Shown here: piece by piece, positions 9,260-17,918 of the stretch | Layout: every line of letters starts with the position of its first letter | Numbering within the stretch: position 1 is the stretch's first letter | DNA from: Paucimonas sp. | GTDB lineage: Bacteria; Pseudomonadota; Gammaproteobacteria; Pseudomonadales; Pseudomonadaceae | Length of the DNA: 64,000 bases | NCBI GenBank assembly: GCA_031253995.1 | Contig: JAIRVG010000052.1 | Location: 124,001-188,000, forward strand | Direction: 5' to 3' | Program-made: the position numbers and the translations under genes | The notes under the pieces: model-generated | The model's input: only the letters and a program-made list of their open reading frames with translations | Databases searched by the model: none | What the model was told of the DNA's origin: nothing

Positions 9260-9964
9260 TCAGCTATGGATGCTGGCGATGAAAGCATCATCCAGTGTGT
9301 TCCCGCCAAATCTGCTCATGAAGGCTTGTGCATTGGCGAACCTGGAAAACCTGTGGTTGTGAATCAGGTGAAAGCTGTCGCAGTGTTCGCAGATCTCCTG
9401 GATGTTATGGGACGACACGATAATTGTGGTGCCGGCCTCCTTAGCTTTCTTGATGAACGACCAGATGTAGTGGCGTGACTCGGGGTCGACCCCGGCGGTG
9501 GGTTCATCGAGGATCAGCAACTCCTTCGAAAACGAGATGAGCGACAAGGTGAAGAAAAACCGTATTTCCCCGTAGCTGCAATGGCTGGGGCGTTTCTTCA
9601 AGGTGTCGCCGAATTTTGCTGCCAGCCTGGTATCCCAGGCGTGGAAATTTTCCAGGGTCATGGCAAGTGAAGGTATCCGCTCGCAGGACAGCGACGCGGT
9701 CATTTCGTAGATTTCCCTCATCGACAAGGTCGCTGGCATTCCCAGTGTCTGTGACAAGTAGGCGTGGCTTTTCGCCAGATTTTGCAATGTGCCTTGGTCA
9801 GGATTTCGCACGCCACAGATCAAGTCGAAAAACGTAGTCTTGCCCGCGCCATTTTTCCCGATGATCCCGGTTATCTCATTTCTTTTGATCAGGATGTCTG
9901 CCTTGTCGAACAAGGTCTTGTCGTCGAATTTCAGCGACAGCGCTTCTGCCTTTATCGCGACCAT
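9260..9964 (-). CDS. ABC-2 type exporter, ATP-binding subunit
   Basis: A 234-residue ABC ATPase. Visible are the Walker A (GKNGAGKT), a Q-loop region (YLSQTLG), Walker B (LLILDEPTAGVDPESR) and switch His (VSSHN). The signature motif is unusual: where LSGGQ is expected the sequence reads CSYGE followed by IRFFF. The ATG at 9964 was chosen because GGAG lies nine bases upstream and it overlaps the permease stop by one base (TGATG); an in-frame ATG at 9979 would add five residues. The gene is clearly less GC-rich than its neighbours. With the preceding permease it forms a minimal exporter; the substrate is unknown. Confidence 0.85.
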   Translation of the reverse strand: MVAIKAEALSLKFDDKTLFDKADILIKRNEITGIIGKNGAGKTTFFDLICGVRNPDQGTLQNLAKSHAYLSQTLGMPATLSMREIYEMTASLSCERIPSLAMTLENFHAWDTRLAAKFGDTLKKRPSHCSYGEIRFFFTLSLISFSKELLILDEPTAGVDPESRHYIWSFIKKAKEAGTTIIVSSHNIQEICEHCDSFHLIHNHRFSRFANAQAFMSRFGGNTLDDAFIASIHS

Positions 9965-10755
9965 CAATATCTGCTCCATACCGGATTGATTTTCAGTGTT
10001 TTGACGAGACAAGCGAAGGTAATCAGGAGTATTGCGCCGAAGGACGCCATGAAAGGCAGGACCCGGGAGTGGCCGGCCATGATGTCTTTCGAGAGGTGGA
10101 AAGGGTTGATGATGTTCACAAGGTCAATCGCAGTGCTTTCGACTCTGGACGACAATAGTGTCAACAGGACCAGAATAAAGATGACGATCGAAATCACGGT
10201 GTTCGCGGTTTGAAATTTCAGTCTGCGATTGGCGAGCAAGAGAGCGGGAGTGCAGAAGATGATGAAGCAAGTCAGGAAGCGGTAGAGGATTTCGGCGAAT
10301 TCTCGAAGGCTGTATTCGCCGAACCCTGGCTTGGTAATCAGATAGAAACTGACGCAATAGAGTGATGCGGCAACAAAATAACAAATGAGGTGCGATGCCA
10401 GGAAAATGGATTTGGCTTCGGTTGAGTAGATGAACGACCTGATGAACCCGCTTTCCCTTCGGCCGATGATGTAGAAGGTGACACCAAAAAACGCCACCGT
10501 GGCGGAGATGTAGGCATAGAATCCGGCGGTTGATTTTATATAGTCAGCCGCTTGAGTGCTGAAGGTCATGTTGTTGTAGGTGATCAAGTAGAATAGTGCG
10601 CTGGGCGAGATTAGTGTCCATAGCAAGGAGATTGGCTCTCGGAGTTGTTCTCGTAAAAAAATGCCAGTCAGTCTGGCTATTCTTGTGGTTGGTGAGGATT
10701 TCATGGGAATGGCACCATTGATTGTTGTCGGGTTTTGTTGATTTTGTTGAGGCAT
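9964..10755 (-). CDS. ABC-2 type exporter, membrane subunit
   Basis: An integral membrane protein of up to 263 residues with about six hydrophobic segments (for example LLWTLISPSALFYLI, FYAYISATVAFFGVTFYII, ICYFVAASLYCVSFYLI, TANTVISIVIFILVLLTLL, MASFGAILLITFACLV). This is the ABC2_membrane pattern of six spans without a fused ATPase. It is immediately followed by its ATPase (stop/start overlap). The start is uncertain: ATG at 10755, or ATG at 10704 (KSSPTTRIARL), neither with a strong ribosome site. Base composition is near 45-50% GC, well below the flanks, suggesting acquisition. No lantibiotic, microcin or peptide-maturation gene is visible alongside. Confidence 0.75.
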   Translation of the reverse strand: MPQQNQQNPTTINGAIPMKSSPTTRIARLTGIFLREQLREPISLLWTLISPSALFYLITYNNMTFSTQAADYIKSTAGFYAYISATVAFFGVTFYIIGRRESGFIRSFIYSTEAKSIFLASHLICYFVAASLYCVSFYLITKPGFGEYSLREFAEILYRFLTCFIIFCTPALLLANRRLKFQTANTVISIVIFILVLLTLLSSRVESTAIDLVNIINPFHLSKDIMAGHSRVLPFMASFGAILLITFACLVKTLKINPVWSRY

Positions 10756-11406
10756 ATTTTTGAGTAGTTGTTTTGATGTTTATGTGGCAGGCGTTGTTCG
10801 TGGTTTATATTTCGTGGGCTTAGGGCTATTTGTACAGGAGATGAACATTGTTAGTTTCTCTTGCGCATGGTGTCAATTTGGGATTCTGGCTTGGGGGATG
10901 TTCGTGGTTTATTAGGAAGTTGTCATGTGTAGGATAATTCCTGCGGTTGTTTCCTAAGCTGGTGTGCGATGCTTCTAGATTGATTATTTTGAGAGGTTTA
11001 GATATTTCTCGATGTAAAATTATGTAGGCCTTTTCCTTAATTAAGGTGAGGTGTCGATCTAAATTAAGAAGATGTAGGATGTTGTGCCTATGGATATCTT
11101 TAAATTTTTACGACGAACGGTCATCGATTCTCCGAGGTCTTACGCAAACGCTTGTAGGAGCGTGGCTTGCCCGCGAAGGGCCGCATAGCGGCCCCAAATC
11201 CATCCAGCACGAGTTGGGTGTGGGCGCCTTTCTGGATTCAGCGCCTGCCTGGCCTTTGCGCTTCTACCTGAGATGTTTCCCTCTCTTCATACATTTGTAC
11301 AATCCAACGTCTCCGCGTGGTGATTCCGACACTGTCTCCCTCCCGCAAGCCCCCCTACGCTTGGCCCCGGGCAGTGTTAATCACTAATAACAATCGGAGA
11401 CACGAA
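10756..11406. other. 651-bp AT-rich intergenic region between divergent exporter and permease operons
   Basis: No convincing gene. Positions 10756-11145 are distinctly AT-rich with several TTGA/TATAAT-like stretches and should contain the leftward exporter promoter. From 11151 the composition returns to the chromosomal norm with a REP-like palindrome, then the leader of the amino acid permease gene. A frame open from 11046 to 11387 runs through the REP and has no coding character. Confidence 0.6.
11153..11196. repeat. REP-like palindrome
   Basis: The sequence TGTAGGAGCGTGGCTTGCCC followed by GCGAAGGGCCGCATAGCGGCCCC has the head of the Pseudomonas REP family (GTAGGAGC...GCTTGCC...GCGA) plus a GGGCCGC/GCGGCCC hairpin. 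It sits in the intergenic region before the amino acid permease. Confidence 0.6.
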
Positions 11407-12807
11407 ATGCCTATCCAAACGGAGCATGATCCGCGCCTCAAGCGTGCGCTCAAGACAAGACACATCAGTATGCTGGCCCTCGGCGGCGTCATCGGCGCGG
11501 GGCTGTTCGTCGGTTCCAGCGCAGTCATCGCGTCCACCGGTCCGGGCGCGTTCATCACCTATGCCATCACCGGCCTGATCGTCGCCCTGGTGATGCGCAT
11601 GCTCGGCGAAATGGCCGCCGCCCATCCCGCCAAGGGCTCTTTCGTCGATTACGCCCGCATGGCCTTCGGCCGGCCCGCCGGCTACATGACCGGCTGGCTG
11701 TACTGGTACTTCTGGGTCATCGTGGTCGGCTTCGAAGCCGTGGTCGGCGGGCAGATCATCAATGCCTGGCTACCGGACATCCCGGTCTGGGTCATCGCCC
11801 TCGGCCTGATGATTGCCATGACCCTGCTCAACCTGCTCTCGGTGCATTCCTTCGGCGAGGCCGAGTACTGGTTCGCCGGGGTCAAGGTCGCGGCCATCGT
11901 GGTGTTCCTGGTGGTCGCCGGGCTCTATGTGTTCGGCCTCTGGCCGGATTCCAAGGCGAGCTTCGCCAACCTCACCGAACACGGCGGGTTCCTGCCCCAT
12001 GGCATCGGCTCGCTGTTCACCGGTGTGGTGGTGGTGATCTTCTCCATGACCGGCGTCGAGGTCGCGACCCTGGCCGCAGCGGAATCGGAAGACCCCTCGC
12101 GCAACATCCGCAAGGCGGTGAACACGGTGATGGTGCGCATCCTGGTGTTCTTCGTCCTCGCCACCTTCTTCATCGTCGTCGCCCAGCCCTGGACCGAACT
12201 GGTACCCGGCAAGTCGCCCTTCGTCACCACCCTGGACCGCATCGGCATTCCCGGCGCCGGCGACATGCTCACCATCGTCATCCTGGTAGCGGTGCTCTCG
12301 GTGCTCAACGCCGGCCTCTACACCTCGTCGCGCCTGCTCTTCGTCCTGGCCTCCAACGGCGAAGCGCCGCGCTGGATCGCCGGGGTGAGCAAGAAGGGCG
12401 TGCCGGTACGCGGGGTGATCGCTTCGACGATCGTCGGCTACGGCTGTGTGGTGATCGCGGCGCTGTGGCCGGACACGGTGTTCCAGTTCCTGATCAATTC
12501 CTCGGGCACGGTGTTCCTCTTCGTCTACCTGATGATCTGCCTGTCGCAGCTGAAACTGCGCCGTCGCTGGGTCGCCGAAGGCAACCTGAAGTTCGCCATG
12601 TGGGGCCACCCCTGGCTGCCGCTGCTGGTGACCGCGTCGATCATCACCGTGCTGGTGAGCATGGCCTTCGACCCGAGCATGCAGATCAGCCTGCTGCAGT
12701 GCCTGATCGCCATCGTCGCGATCGGCGCCTCTTACTTGGTCCTGCGCCTGTCCCCGGCTCGCCGGCAGGAAGGCGAGACCGCCACGCGACTGACGGAAAG
12801 CGCCTGA
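11407..12807 (+). CDS. Amino acid/amine permease, APC superfamily (GabP-like)
   Basis: A 466-residue secondary transporter with about 12 hydrophobic segments. It starts with the AAT-family N-terminus RALKTRHISMLALGGVIGAGLFVGSS, which contains the conserved GxIGxGLF substrate loop. GGAG at 11395-11398 precedes the ATG at 11407. The closest named relatives by sequence character are GABA/aromatic/Asn permeases of the GabP type. It is the first gene of a catabolic run with the FAD oxidase, cupin and CoA-acylating dehydrogenase, so its cargo is most likely the amine or omega-amino acid that those enzymes degrade. The exact substrate cannot be read from sequence. Confidence 0.85.
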   Translation: MPIQTEHDPRLKRALKTRHISMLALGGVIGAGLFVGSSAVIASTGPGAFITYAITGLIVALVMRMLGEMAAAHPAKGSFVDYARMAFGRPAGYMTGWLYWYFWVIVVGFEAVVGGQIINAWLPDIPVWVIALGLMIAMTLLNLLSVHSFGEAEYWFAGVKVAAIVVFLVVAGLYVFGLWPDSKASFANLTEHGGFLPHGIGSLFTGVVVVIFSMTGVEVATLAAAESEDPSRNIRKAVNTVMVRILVFFVLATFFIVVAQPWTELVPGKSPFVTTLDRIGIPGAGDMLTIVILVAVLSVLNAGLYTSSRLLFVLASNGEAPRWIAGVSKKGVPVRGVIASTIVGYGCVVIAALWPDTVFQFLINSSGTVFLFVYLMICLSQLKLRRRWVAEGNLKFAMWGHPWLPLLVTASIITVLVSMAFDPSMQISLLQCLIAIVAIGASYLVLRLSPARRQEGETATRLTESA

Positions 12808-12852
12808 TAGTCGTATTTCGATGCAACTCCATGCCTGCGGGAAGCCAACAGC

Positions 12853-14235
12853 ATGTCAGCACTCCTTGATTTGACCCAACTCCCCAACCGCCCGCTGTGG
12901 TTCGAGCCGGCCCCGTCACGCCCGGCGCTGCAAGGCAGCGTCGAGGCCGACGTGGTGATCGTCGGCGCCGGCTACACCGGTTTGTGGACTGCGTACTACC
13001 TGCTGAAAAGCGACCCCTCGCTGCGCGTGGTGCTCCTGGAAAAACGCGAGGTCGGCTTCGGTGCCTCCGGGCGTAACGGCGGCTGGGCCTCGGCGATCTT
13101 CCCGATCTCCCTGCCACGGGTGGCACAGCTGTATTCCCATGGCGCCGCGTTGCACCTGCAGGAAGCGATGAACCACACCGTCGACGAGATCGGCCGGGTC
13201 CTGGCCCTGGAGGGTGTCGAGGCGGACTACGCCAAGCAGGGCTTCCTGTCCCTGGCCCGCAGTGCGCCGCAACTGGCGCGGGCGAGGGCGGCGGTCGAGG
13301 CGTCGGCTCGGTTTGGCCTGCCGCAACAGTGGCGCACCCTGGACGCCGCCGAGGCCCGGGCTCGGGTCGGCGCCCAGGGCGTGCTCGGTGGCTTGTATAC
13401 CGAGCATTGCGCGCTGATCCATCCCGGCAAGCTGGTGCGCGGCCTGGCGCAACTGGTGGAAGCCATGGGCGCGAAGATCCACGAGCGCTCGGCGGTGACG
13501 CAGATCGAGCCTGGCCGCGTGCGTACCGAACACGGCGAGGTCAAGGCCGGGATCACGGTGCGCGCCACCGAGGCCTTCACCTCGCAGCAGCCGGGTCATT
13601 CGCGCTTCGTCATTCCGCTGTACTCGCTGGTGCTGGCTACCGAACCACTGCCCCGTGACCTGCTCGCCAGGCTCAACCTCGACCAGCGCCTGGCCTTCAA
13701 CGACATGCGCCACCTGCGGGTGTACGGCCAGGTCACCACCGAGGGCCGCCTGGTCTTCGGCGGTCGCGGTGCCCCCTATAACTGGGGCTCGCGGATGTCC
13801 GAGCAGGCCGACCTGGTGGACAGCATCCATGCGCGGATCCACGAGACGCTGCTGGAGTTCTTCCCCGATCTCGCCAGTGCCCGAATCACCCATCGCTGGG
13901 GTGGTGCGCTGGGCGTGTCCCGCGACTGGTGCCCCACCGTGAGCATCGATCGCAAGAACCGCATCGCCTGGGCCGGCAACTACGTCGGCGACGGCGTCGC
14001 CACCAGCAACCTGGCGGGACGGATCCTGCGCAACCTGATCCTCGAACGCGACGAGGACATCAACACGCTGCCCTTCGTCAATCACCGCTCGCCGTCGTGG
14101 GAGCGCGAGCCGCTGCGCTGGCTGGGTATCAACAGCGGACTGGCTGCGGCCTCGCTGAGCGATATCGAAGAGCGCTTCACCCATCGTCCATCCCGCACCG
14201 CGATGTTGCTGGAAAAGCTCACCGGCGCACATTAA
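12853..14235 (+). CDS. FAD-dependent amine oxidoreductase (DAO family, PuuB-like)
   Basis: A 460-residue flavoenzyme. The Rossmann dinucleotide motif VVIVGAGYTGLWTAYYLL starts near residue 35, followed by the acidic end of beta2 (VVLLEKREVGFGASGRNGGW). The GASGRNGG stretch is the PP-binding segment typical of gamma-glutamylputrescine oxidase/GlpD-like DAO proteins. The C-terminus carries the RWGGALGVSRDWCPTV and AGNYVGDGVATSNLAGRIL flavin-contact motifs. It probably oxidises a primary or secondary amine to aldehyde, ammonia and H2O2. It sits between a permease and an aldehyde dehydrogenase, which supports an amine -> semialdehyde -> acyl-CoA route. The specific amine is not known. Confidence 0.85.
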   Translation: MSALLDLTQLPNRPLWFEPAPSRPALQGSVEADVVIVGAGYTGLWTAYYLLKSDPSLRVVLLEKREVGFGASGRNGGWASAIFPISLPRVAQLYSHGAALHLQEAMNHTVDEIGRVLALEGVEADYAKQGFLSLARSAPQLARARAAVEASARFGLPQQWRTLDAAEARARVGAQGVLGGLYTEHCALIHPGKLVRGLAQLVEAMGAKIHERSAVTQIEPGRVRTEHGEVKAGITVRATEAFTSQQPGHSRFVIPLYSLVLATEPLPRDLLARLNLDQRLAFNDMRHLRVYGQVTTEGRLVFGGRGAPYNWGSRMSEQADLVDSIHARIHETLLEFFPDLASARITHRWGGALGVSRDWCPTVSIDRKNRIAWAGNYVGDGVATSNLAGRILRNLILERDEDINTLPFVNHRSPSWEREPLRWLGINSGLAAASLSDIEERFTHRPSRTAMLLEKLTGAH

Positions 14236-14247
14236 AGGGAGTCCTTC

Positions 14248-14598
14248 ATGACCAGCTTCACCATTCTCAAGTCCGCCAGCCTCGCGTCGCTGGCGCTGAA
14301 CCCCGCCGGCCAGCGTGCCGGCGCCGACCAGGGCGATCCGCAGATCGCCATCCAGACCCTGGCACCCACCGCCACCGGCAACCTCGGCGTGTGGGAGTGC
14401 CAGCCGGGCGGCTGGCCGGTGATCGACCGGCCGGACACCGAGTTCACCTTCATCCTCTCCGGCCGCGCGCTGCTCACCGATGACGCGTCCGGTGAGGTGG
14501 TCGAGGTCGGCGGTGGCGACCTGATCATCCTGCCGCCGGGCTGGACCGGGCGCTGGGATGTCCTGGAAACCGTCCGCAAGGTCTACGCCATCTACTGA
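14248..14598 (+). CDS. Small cupin-domain protein (Cupin_3/DUF861 type)
   Basis: A 116-residue single-domain cupin. The sequence shows the (S)-ureidoglycine aminohydrolase-like/DUF861 pattern: [46 protein letters not shown] and VRKVYAIY. Such proteins often sit in amine-oxidase operons and may bind or rearrange a pathway intermediate; no catalytic role can be read directly. AGGGAG upstream of the ATG is a good ribosome site, 12 bases after the oxidase stop, so it is cotranscribed with the oxidase and the dehydrogenase that follows. Confidence 0.8.
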   Translation: MTSFTILKSASLASLALNPAGQRAGADQGDPQIAIQTLAPTATGNLGVWECQPGGWPVIDRPDTEFTFILSGRALLTDDASGEVVEVGGGDLIILPPGWTGRWDVLETVRKVYAIY

Positions 14599-14617
14599 TC
14601 CACGGGAAAAAACCGAT

Positions 14618-16129
14618 ATGACACAGCACATCACCAACTGGATTTCCGGCGCCCGCGCCGAGGCCACCAGCGGCCAGCAACTGCCTGTCTACAACCCGGC
14701 CACCGGCCAGCTCAGCGCCCAGGTGCAACTGGCCAGCCATGCCGACGTCGACGCCGCAGTGGCCAGCGCCAAGGCCGCGTTCCCGGCCTGGAGCAACCTG
14801 CCGCCGCTGCGCCGCTCGCGCATCCTCAACCGCTTCCTGGCGCTGCTCAACGAGCATCGCGACGACCTGGCCCGGCTGATCACCGCCGAGCACGGCAAGG
14901 TTTTCACCGATGCCCAGGGCGAAGTGACCCGCGGCATCGAGATCGTCGAGTTCGCCTGCGGCGCGCCGCAACTGCTGAAGACCGACTTCACCGACCAGGT
15001 CAGCACCAATATCGACAACTGGACCTTGCGCCAGCCACTGGGCGTGGTCGCCGGCGTCACCCCGTTCAACTTCCCGGTGATGGTGCCGATGTGGATGTTC
15101 CCGGTGGCCCTGGCCACGGGCAATACCTTCGTGCTCAAGCCGAGCCCCATCGACCCGAGCCCGAGCCTGTTCATCGCCGAGCTGCTGAAGCAGGCCGGGT
15201 TGCCGGACGGCGTGTTCAACGTGGTGCAGGGCGACAAGGAAGCGGTCAATGCCTTGCTGGTGCACCCGGACGTGGAGGCGGTTTCCTTCGTCGGCTCGAC
15301 GCCGATCGCCAACCATATCTATGAGACCGGCGCCCGCCATGGCAAGCGCGTGCAGGCCCTCGGCGGGGCGAAGAACCACCTGGTGGTAATGCCTGATGCC
15401 GATATCGACCAGGTGGTCGATGCGTTGATCGGTGCCGCCTACGGTTCGGCCGGCGAGCGCTGCATGGCGATCAGCGTGGCGGTGTTCGTTGGCGACGAAA
15501 CGGCCGAGAAGGTCATGCCCAAGCTGATCCAGCGTACCCGGGAACTGAAGGTGCTCAACGGCACCAACCTGCAGGCCGAGATGGGGCCGATCGTGACCCG
15601 CGCGGCGCTGGAGCGGATCACCGGCTACATCGAGCAAGGGGTGAAGGAGGGTGCGAAATTGCTGGTGGATGGCCGTGGGTTCAATGGCCAGACCGCGGGT
15701 GAGGGCTGTGGCGACGGGTTCTGGCTGGGTGGCACGCTGTTCGACGAGGTCACTCCGGACATGCGCATCTACAAGGAAGAGATCTTTGGCCCGGTGCTGG
15801 CGTGCCTGCGGGTCAGGGATTTCGCCGAGGCGGTGGAACTGATCAACGCCCATGAGTTCGGCAACGGCGTCAGCCTGTACACCCGCGACGGCCATGTCGC
15901 CCGCGAGTTCGGCCGGCGTATCCAGGTGGGGATGGTGGGTATCAACGTGCCGATCCCGGTGCCGATGGCCTGGCATGGTTTCGGTGGCTGGAAGAAGAGC
16001 CTGTTCGGGGACATGCATGCTTACGGTGAGGAAGGCGTGCGTTTCTACACCAAGCAGAAGAGCATCATGCAGCGCTGGCCGCAGGCGATTGCCAAGGGGG
16101 CGGAGTTTGCGATGCCGACCAGTAACTGA
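14618..16129 (+). CDS. mmsA: CoA-acylating (methyl)malonate-semialdehyde dehydrogenase
   Basis: A 503-residue ALDH-superfamily enzyme that converts malonate or methylmalonate semialdehyde plus CoA and NAD+ to acetyl- or propionyl-CoA. MMSDH-specific marks are visible: [14 protein letters not shown], the [16 protein letters not shown] segment (replacing the ELGGK of ordinary ALDHs), the nucleophile Cys282 in [12 protein letters not shown], and the C-terminal [22 protein letters not shown]. The ATG at 14618 matches the family N-terminus; upstream extension is unlikely. Pseudomonads usually also have a valine-pathway mmsA next to mmsB. Here there is no mmsB and the partner is an amine oxidase, so this is probably a specialised paralogue. 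The gene symbol reflects family, not proven role. Confidence 0.88.
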   Translation: MTQHITNWISGARAEATSGQQLPVYNPATGQLSAQVQLASHADVDAAVASAKAAFPAWSNLPPLRRSRILNRFLALLNEHRDDLARLITAEHGKVFTDAQGEVTRGIEIVEFACGAPQLLKTDFTDQVSTNIDNWTLRQPLGVVAGVTPFNFPVMVPMWMFPVALATGNTFVLKPSPIDPSPSLFIAELLKQAGLPDGVFNVVQGDKEAVNALLVHPDVEAVSFVGSTPIANHIYETGARHGKRVQALGGAKNHLVVMPDADIDQVVDALIGAAYGSAGERCMAISVAVFVGDETAEKVMPKLIQRTRELKVLNGTNLQAEMGPIVTRAALERITGYIEQGVKEGAKLLVDGRGFNGQTAGEGCGDGFWLGGTLFDEVTPDMRIYKEEIFGPVLACLRVRDFAEAVELINAHEFGNGVSLYTRDGHVAREFGRRIQVGMVGINVPIPVPMAWHGFGGWKKSLFGDMHAYGEEGVRFYTKQKSIMQRWPQAIAKGAEFAMPTSN

Positions 16130-16149
16130 CCCGAGCTGAGTGAACACAG

Positions 16150-16185
16150 ACGACCCCGCCCACGCAGCGGGGTCGTTTCTTTTTC
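16150..16185 (+). terminator. Rho-independent terminator
   Basis: ACGACCCCGC pairs with GCGGGGTCGT around a 7-base loop, followed by TTTCTTTTT. It closes the permease-oxidase-cupin-dehydrogenase operon, 20 bases after the stop. Confidence 0.85.
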
Positions 16186-16214
16186 TGCGGCCAGCACCGG
16201 GCGTTTGCGGCCCG

Positions 16215-17651
16215 TCAGAACAACTCGGTGTTCTTGCCCGCCTGCAACGCAATCCAGAACCGCGCAATGCCCTGGGTCGTGGTGGGCTTGATACCCGTCA
16301 GTTGCTCCACCAGCTTCAGGCGGTAGACCAGGGTCTGTCGATGGATCTCCAGGTCGAACGCCGTCGCCTTCCAGTTGCCATCGTTTTCCAGGAACGTCAT
16401 CAGGGTCCGCAGCAGCGCCGCGCCTTGGGTGCGGTCGTGTTCGATCAAGGGGCCGAGGTAGCGACCGACCAGTGCACGAGCTTCGGCCAGGGACTTGGGC
16501 GCCATGATCAAGCCGGTCTCCGCCTCGCCATAACGCAACAGCGAAGCCTCCAGGTCGATGGCCTGAGTCAGCGCCAGGCGGGCCTGGCGCACGCTTTCGC
16601 GAAAGCCCGTGGCCGCAGCGATCGGGCCGCTGACGCCGATTATGGTGCCGCTGCCGAGGTTGCTGCGCAGCGCTTCGAACACGGCACTGTCGTTGCGGCT
16701 GATGGCCAGGACCAGGCCGTTGTCCCCTAGCATCAGCGGCGCTGCAACGTGCAAGGCCGGCGCCTGATGGACTTCGTCGGCGGACCAGGGCCCCTGTGCC
16801 GCGGGACGGATCGCCAGGCAGACCAGCGATCCCGTGAGGCCCCGGCGCTCCAGAATCGGTCGTGCCAGGCTGAACTCGGTCTCGCTGTCTAGCAGGCTGC
16901 GCAGCAGCGCCGCGCCTTCCTCGCGCTGCTGGTCACGCTGGATCATCAGGCGCTCCAGCTCGACGCCCAGCAGGCCCACCAGCGAGCGGATCAGGATCGA
17001 GTCGTCGGCGCTGCGCCGGCTGCCACGGGCCAGCAGCAGGTTGGTGCGACTGCGCCCGCCCAGCGCGATGCGCTCGGCCTGTTGCAGCGCGGTGCGCTCC
17101 TGCGGGCGGGTCTCGACGACGAGGGTGGCATCGACCGCATCTTCCAGGGCCAGGTTGAGGTCCAGGGTCGTGGCGAGGATCGTCAGGCGACCGGTCATGT
17201 CCGGTGCCTTGCGCAGGGCTTCGGCGTAGGTCTGGAACAGCCGCTCGCTGGCGTTGAAGCGCTCGCGCTGGGCTTGCAGGACACTCTCGATGACGTAGTG
17301 CGACAGCTTGACGAACTCCAGTTCGAAGCTGGCCAGCAGGACGGGGAACAACAGGCGGTCGGCGGCTTCCAGCAGTGCCGGGGTAAGGGCAGGGGCATCG
17401 CTGCGCGGAGCGACCACCAGGGCGCTGGCGTTGCCCTGCACCAGGCGTTCGAGCCAGGTGGTCTGCTCGTCGGCCGAATGCGGGAGGCCGAGGCCGGTGG
17501 TCATCACCAGGTCGCCCGGCGAGATCCAGCGCCACGGGTCCGGCAGGTCGACGGTATGGGCCCAGGTGATCTGGCGGTGGATGCCGGCAGCCCCGGCGAC
17601 GGCCCGCAGTTTCAGCAGTTCGATGGCGATCAGGTCGGCGACCGTGAGCAT
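16215..17651 (-). CDS. PucR-family transcriptional regulator
   Basis: A 478-residue regulator. The N-terminal half is a PucR domain (MLTVADLIAIELLKLRAVAG, then the DPWRWISPGDLVMTTGLGLP segment). The C-terminal ~60 residues are an HTH_30 unit (FLENDGNWKATAFDLEIHRQTLVYRLKLVEQLTG) typical of PucR/CdaR activators. The ATG at 17651 begins exactly at the conserved N-terminus; the frame stays open far upstream but only as antisense of the next gene. It faces the amine catabolic operon tail-to-tail, and PucR proteins commonly control purine, polyamine or amino-acid catabolism in response to an intermediate, so that operon is the best candidate target. Confidence 0.85.
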   Translation of the reverse strand: MLTVADLIAIELLKLRAVAGAAGIHRQITWAHTVDLPDPWRWISPGDLVMTTGLGLPHSADEQTTWLERLVQGNASALVVAPRSDAPALTPALLEAADRLLFPVLLASFELEFVKLSHYVIESVLQAQRERFNASERLFQTYAEALRKAPDMTGRLTILATTLDLNLALEDAVDATLVVETRPQERTALQQAERIALGGRSRTNLLLARGSRRSADDSILIRSLVGLLGVELERLMIQRDQQREEGAALLRSLLDSETEFSLARPILERRGLTGSLVCLAIRPAAQGPWSADEVHQAPALHVAAPLMLGDNGLVLAISRNDSAVFEALRSNLGSGTIIGVSGPIAAATGFRESVRQARLALTQAIDLEASLLRYGEAETGLIMAPKSLAEARALVGRYLGPLIEHDRTQGAALLRTLMTFLENDGNWKATAFDLEIHRQTLVYRLKLVEQLTGIKPTTTQGIARFWIALQAGKNTELF

Positions 17652-17918
17652 GGGAGCATCCGCGTTTGCGTGGGTAGGCCATGCTACTGGGTTGCGCCGG
17701 ATGGCGGGCTGTTTTTGTGCAGCCTTTGTGCAATCGGGTTCTCTCGCAGGCGCCCCTTGGCAGAGCGGTTGCGCACGAAAGGCTTGCTTTCGATATAACC
17801 CTAAAAGCCTGTTGTCGGGTGATGACCGCGCCACTAGCCTCATCCTGCTACCACGGAATATCTGCCACCCAAAAGCGCATCTGGGAGGGACGCCAGCGCT
17901 TTTTACAAGAGGTGCATC

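Noticed and set aside
11046..11387. 113-codon frame before the amino acid permease
   Set aside because: It runs through a REP palindrome, has no ribosome site and no domain-like sequence.
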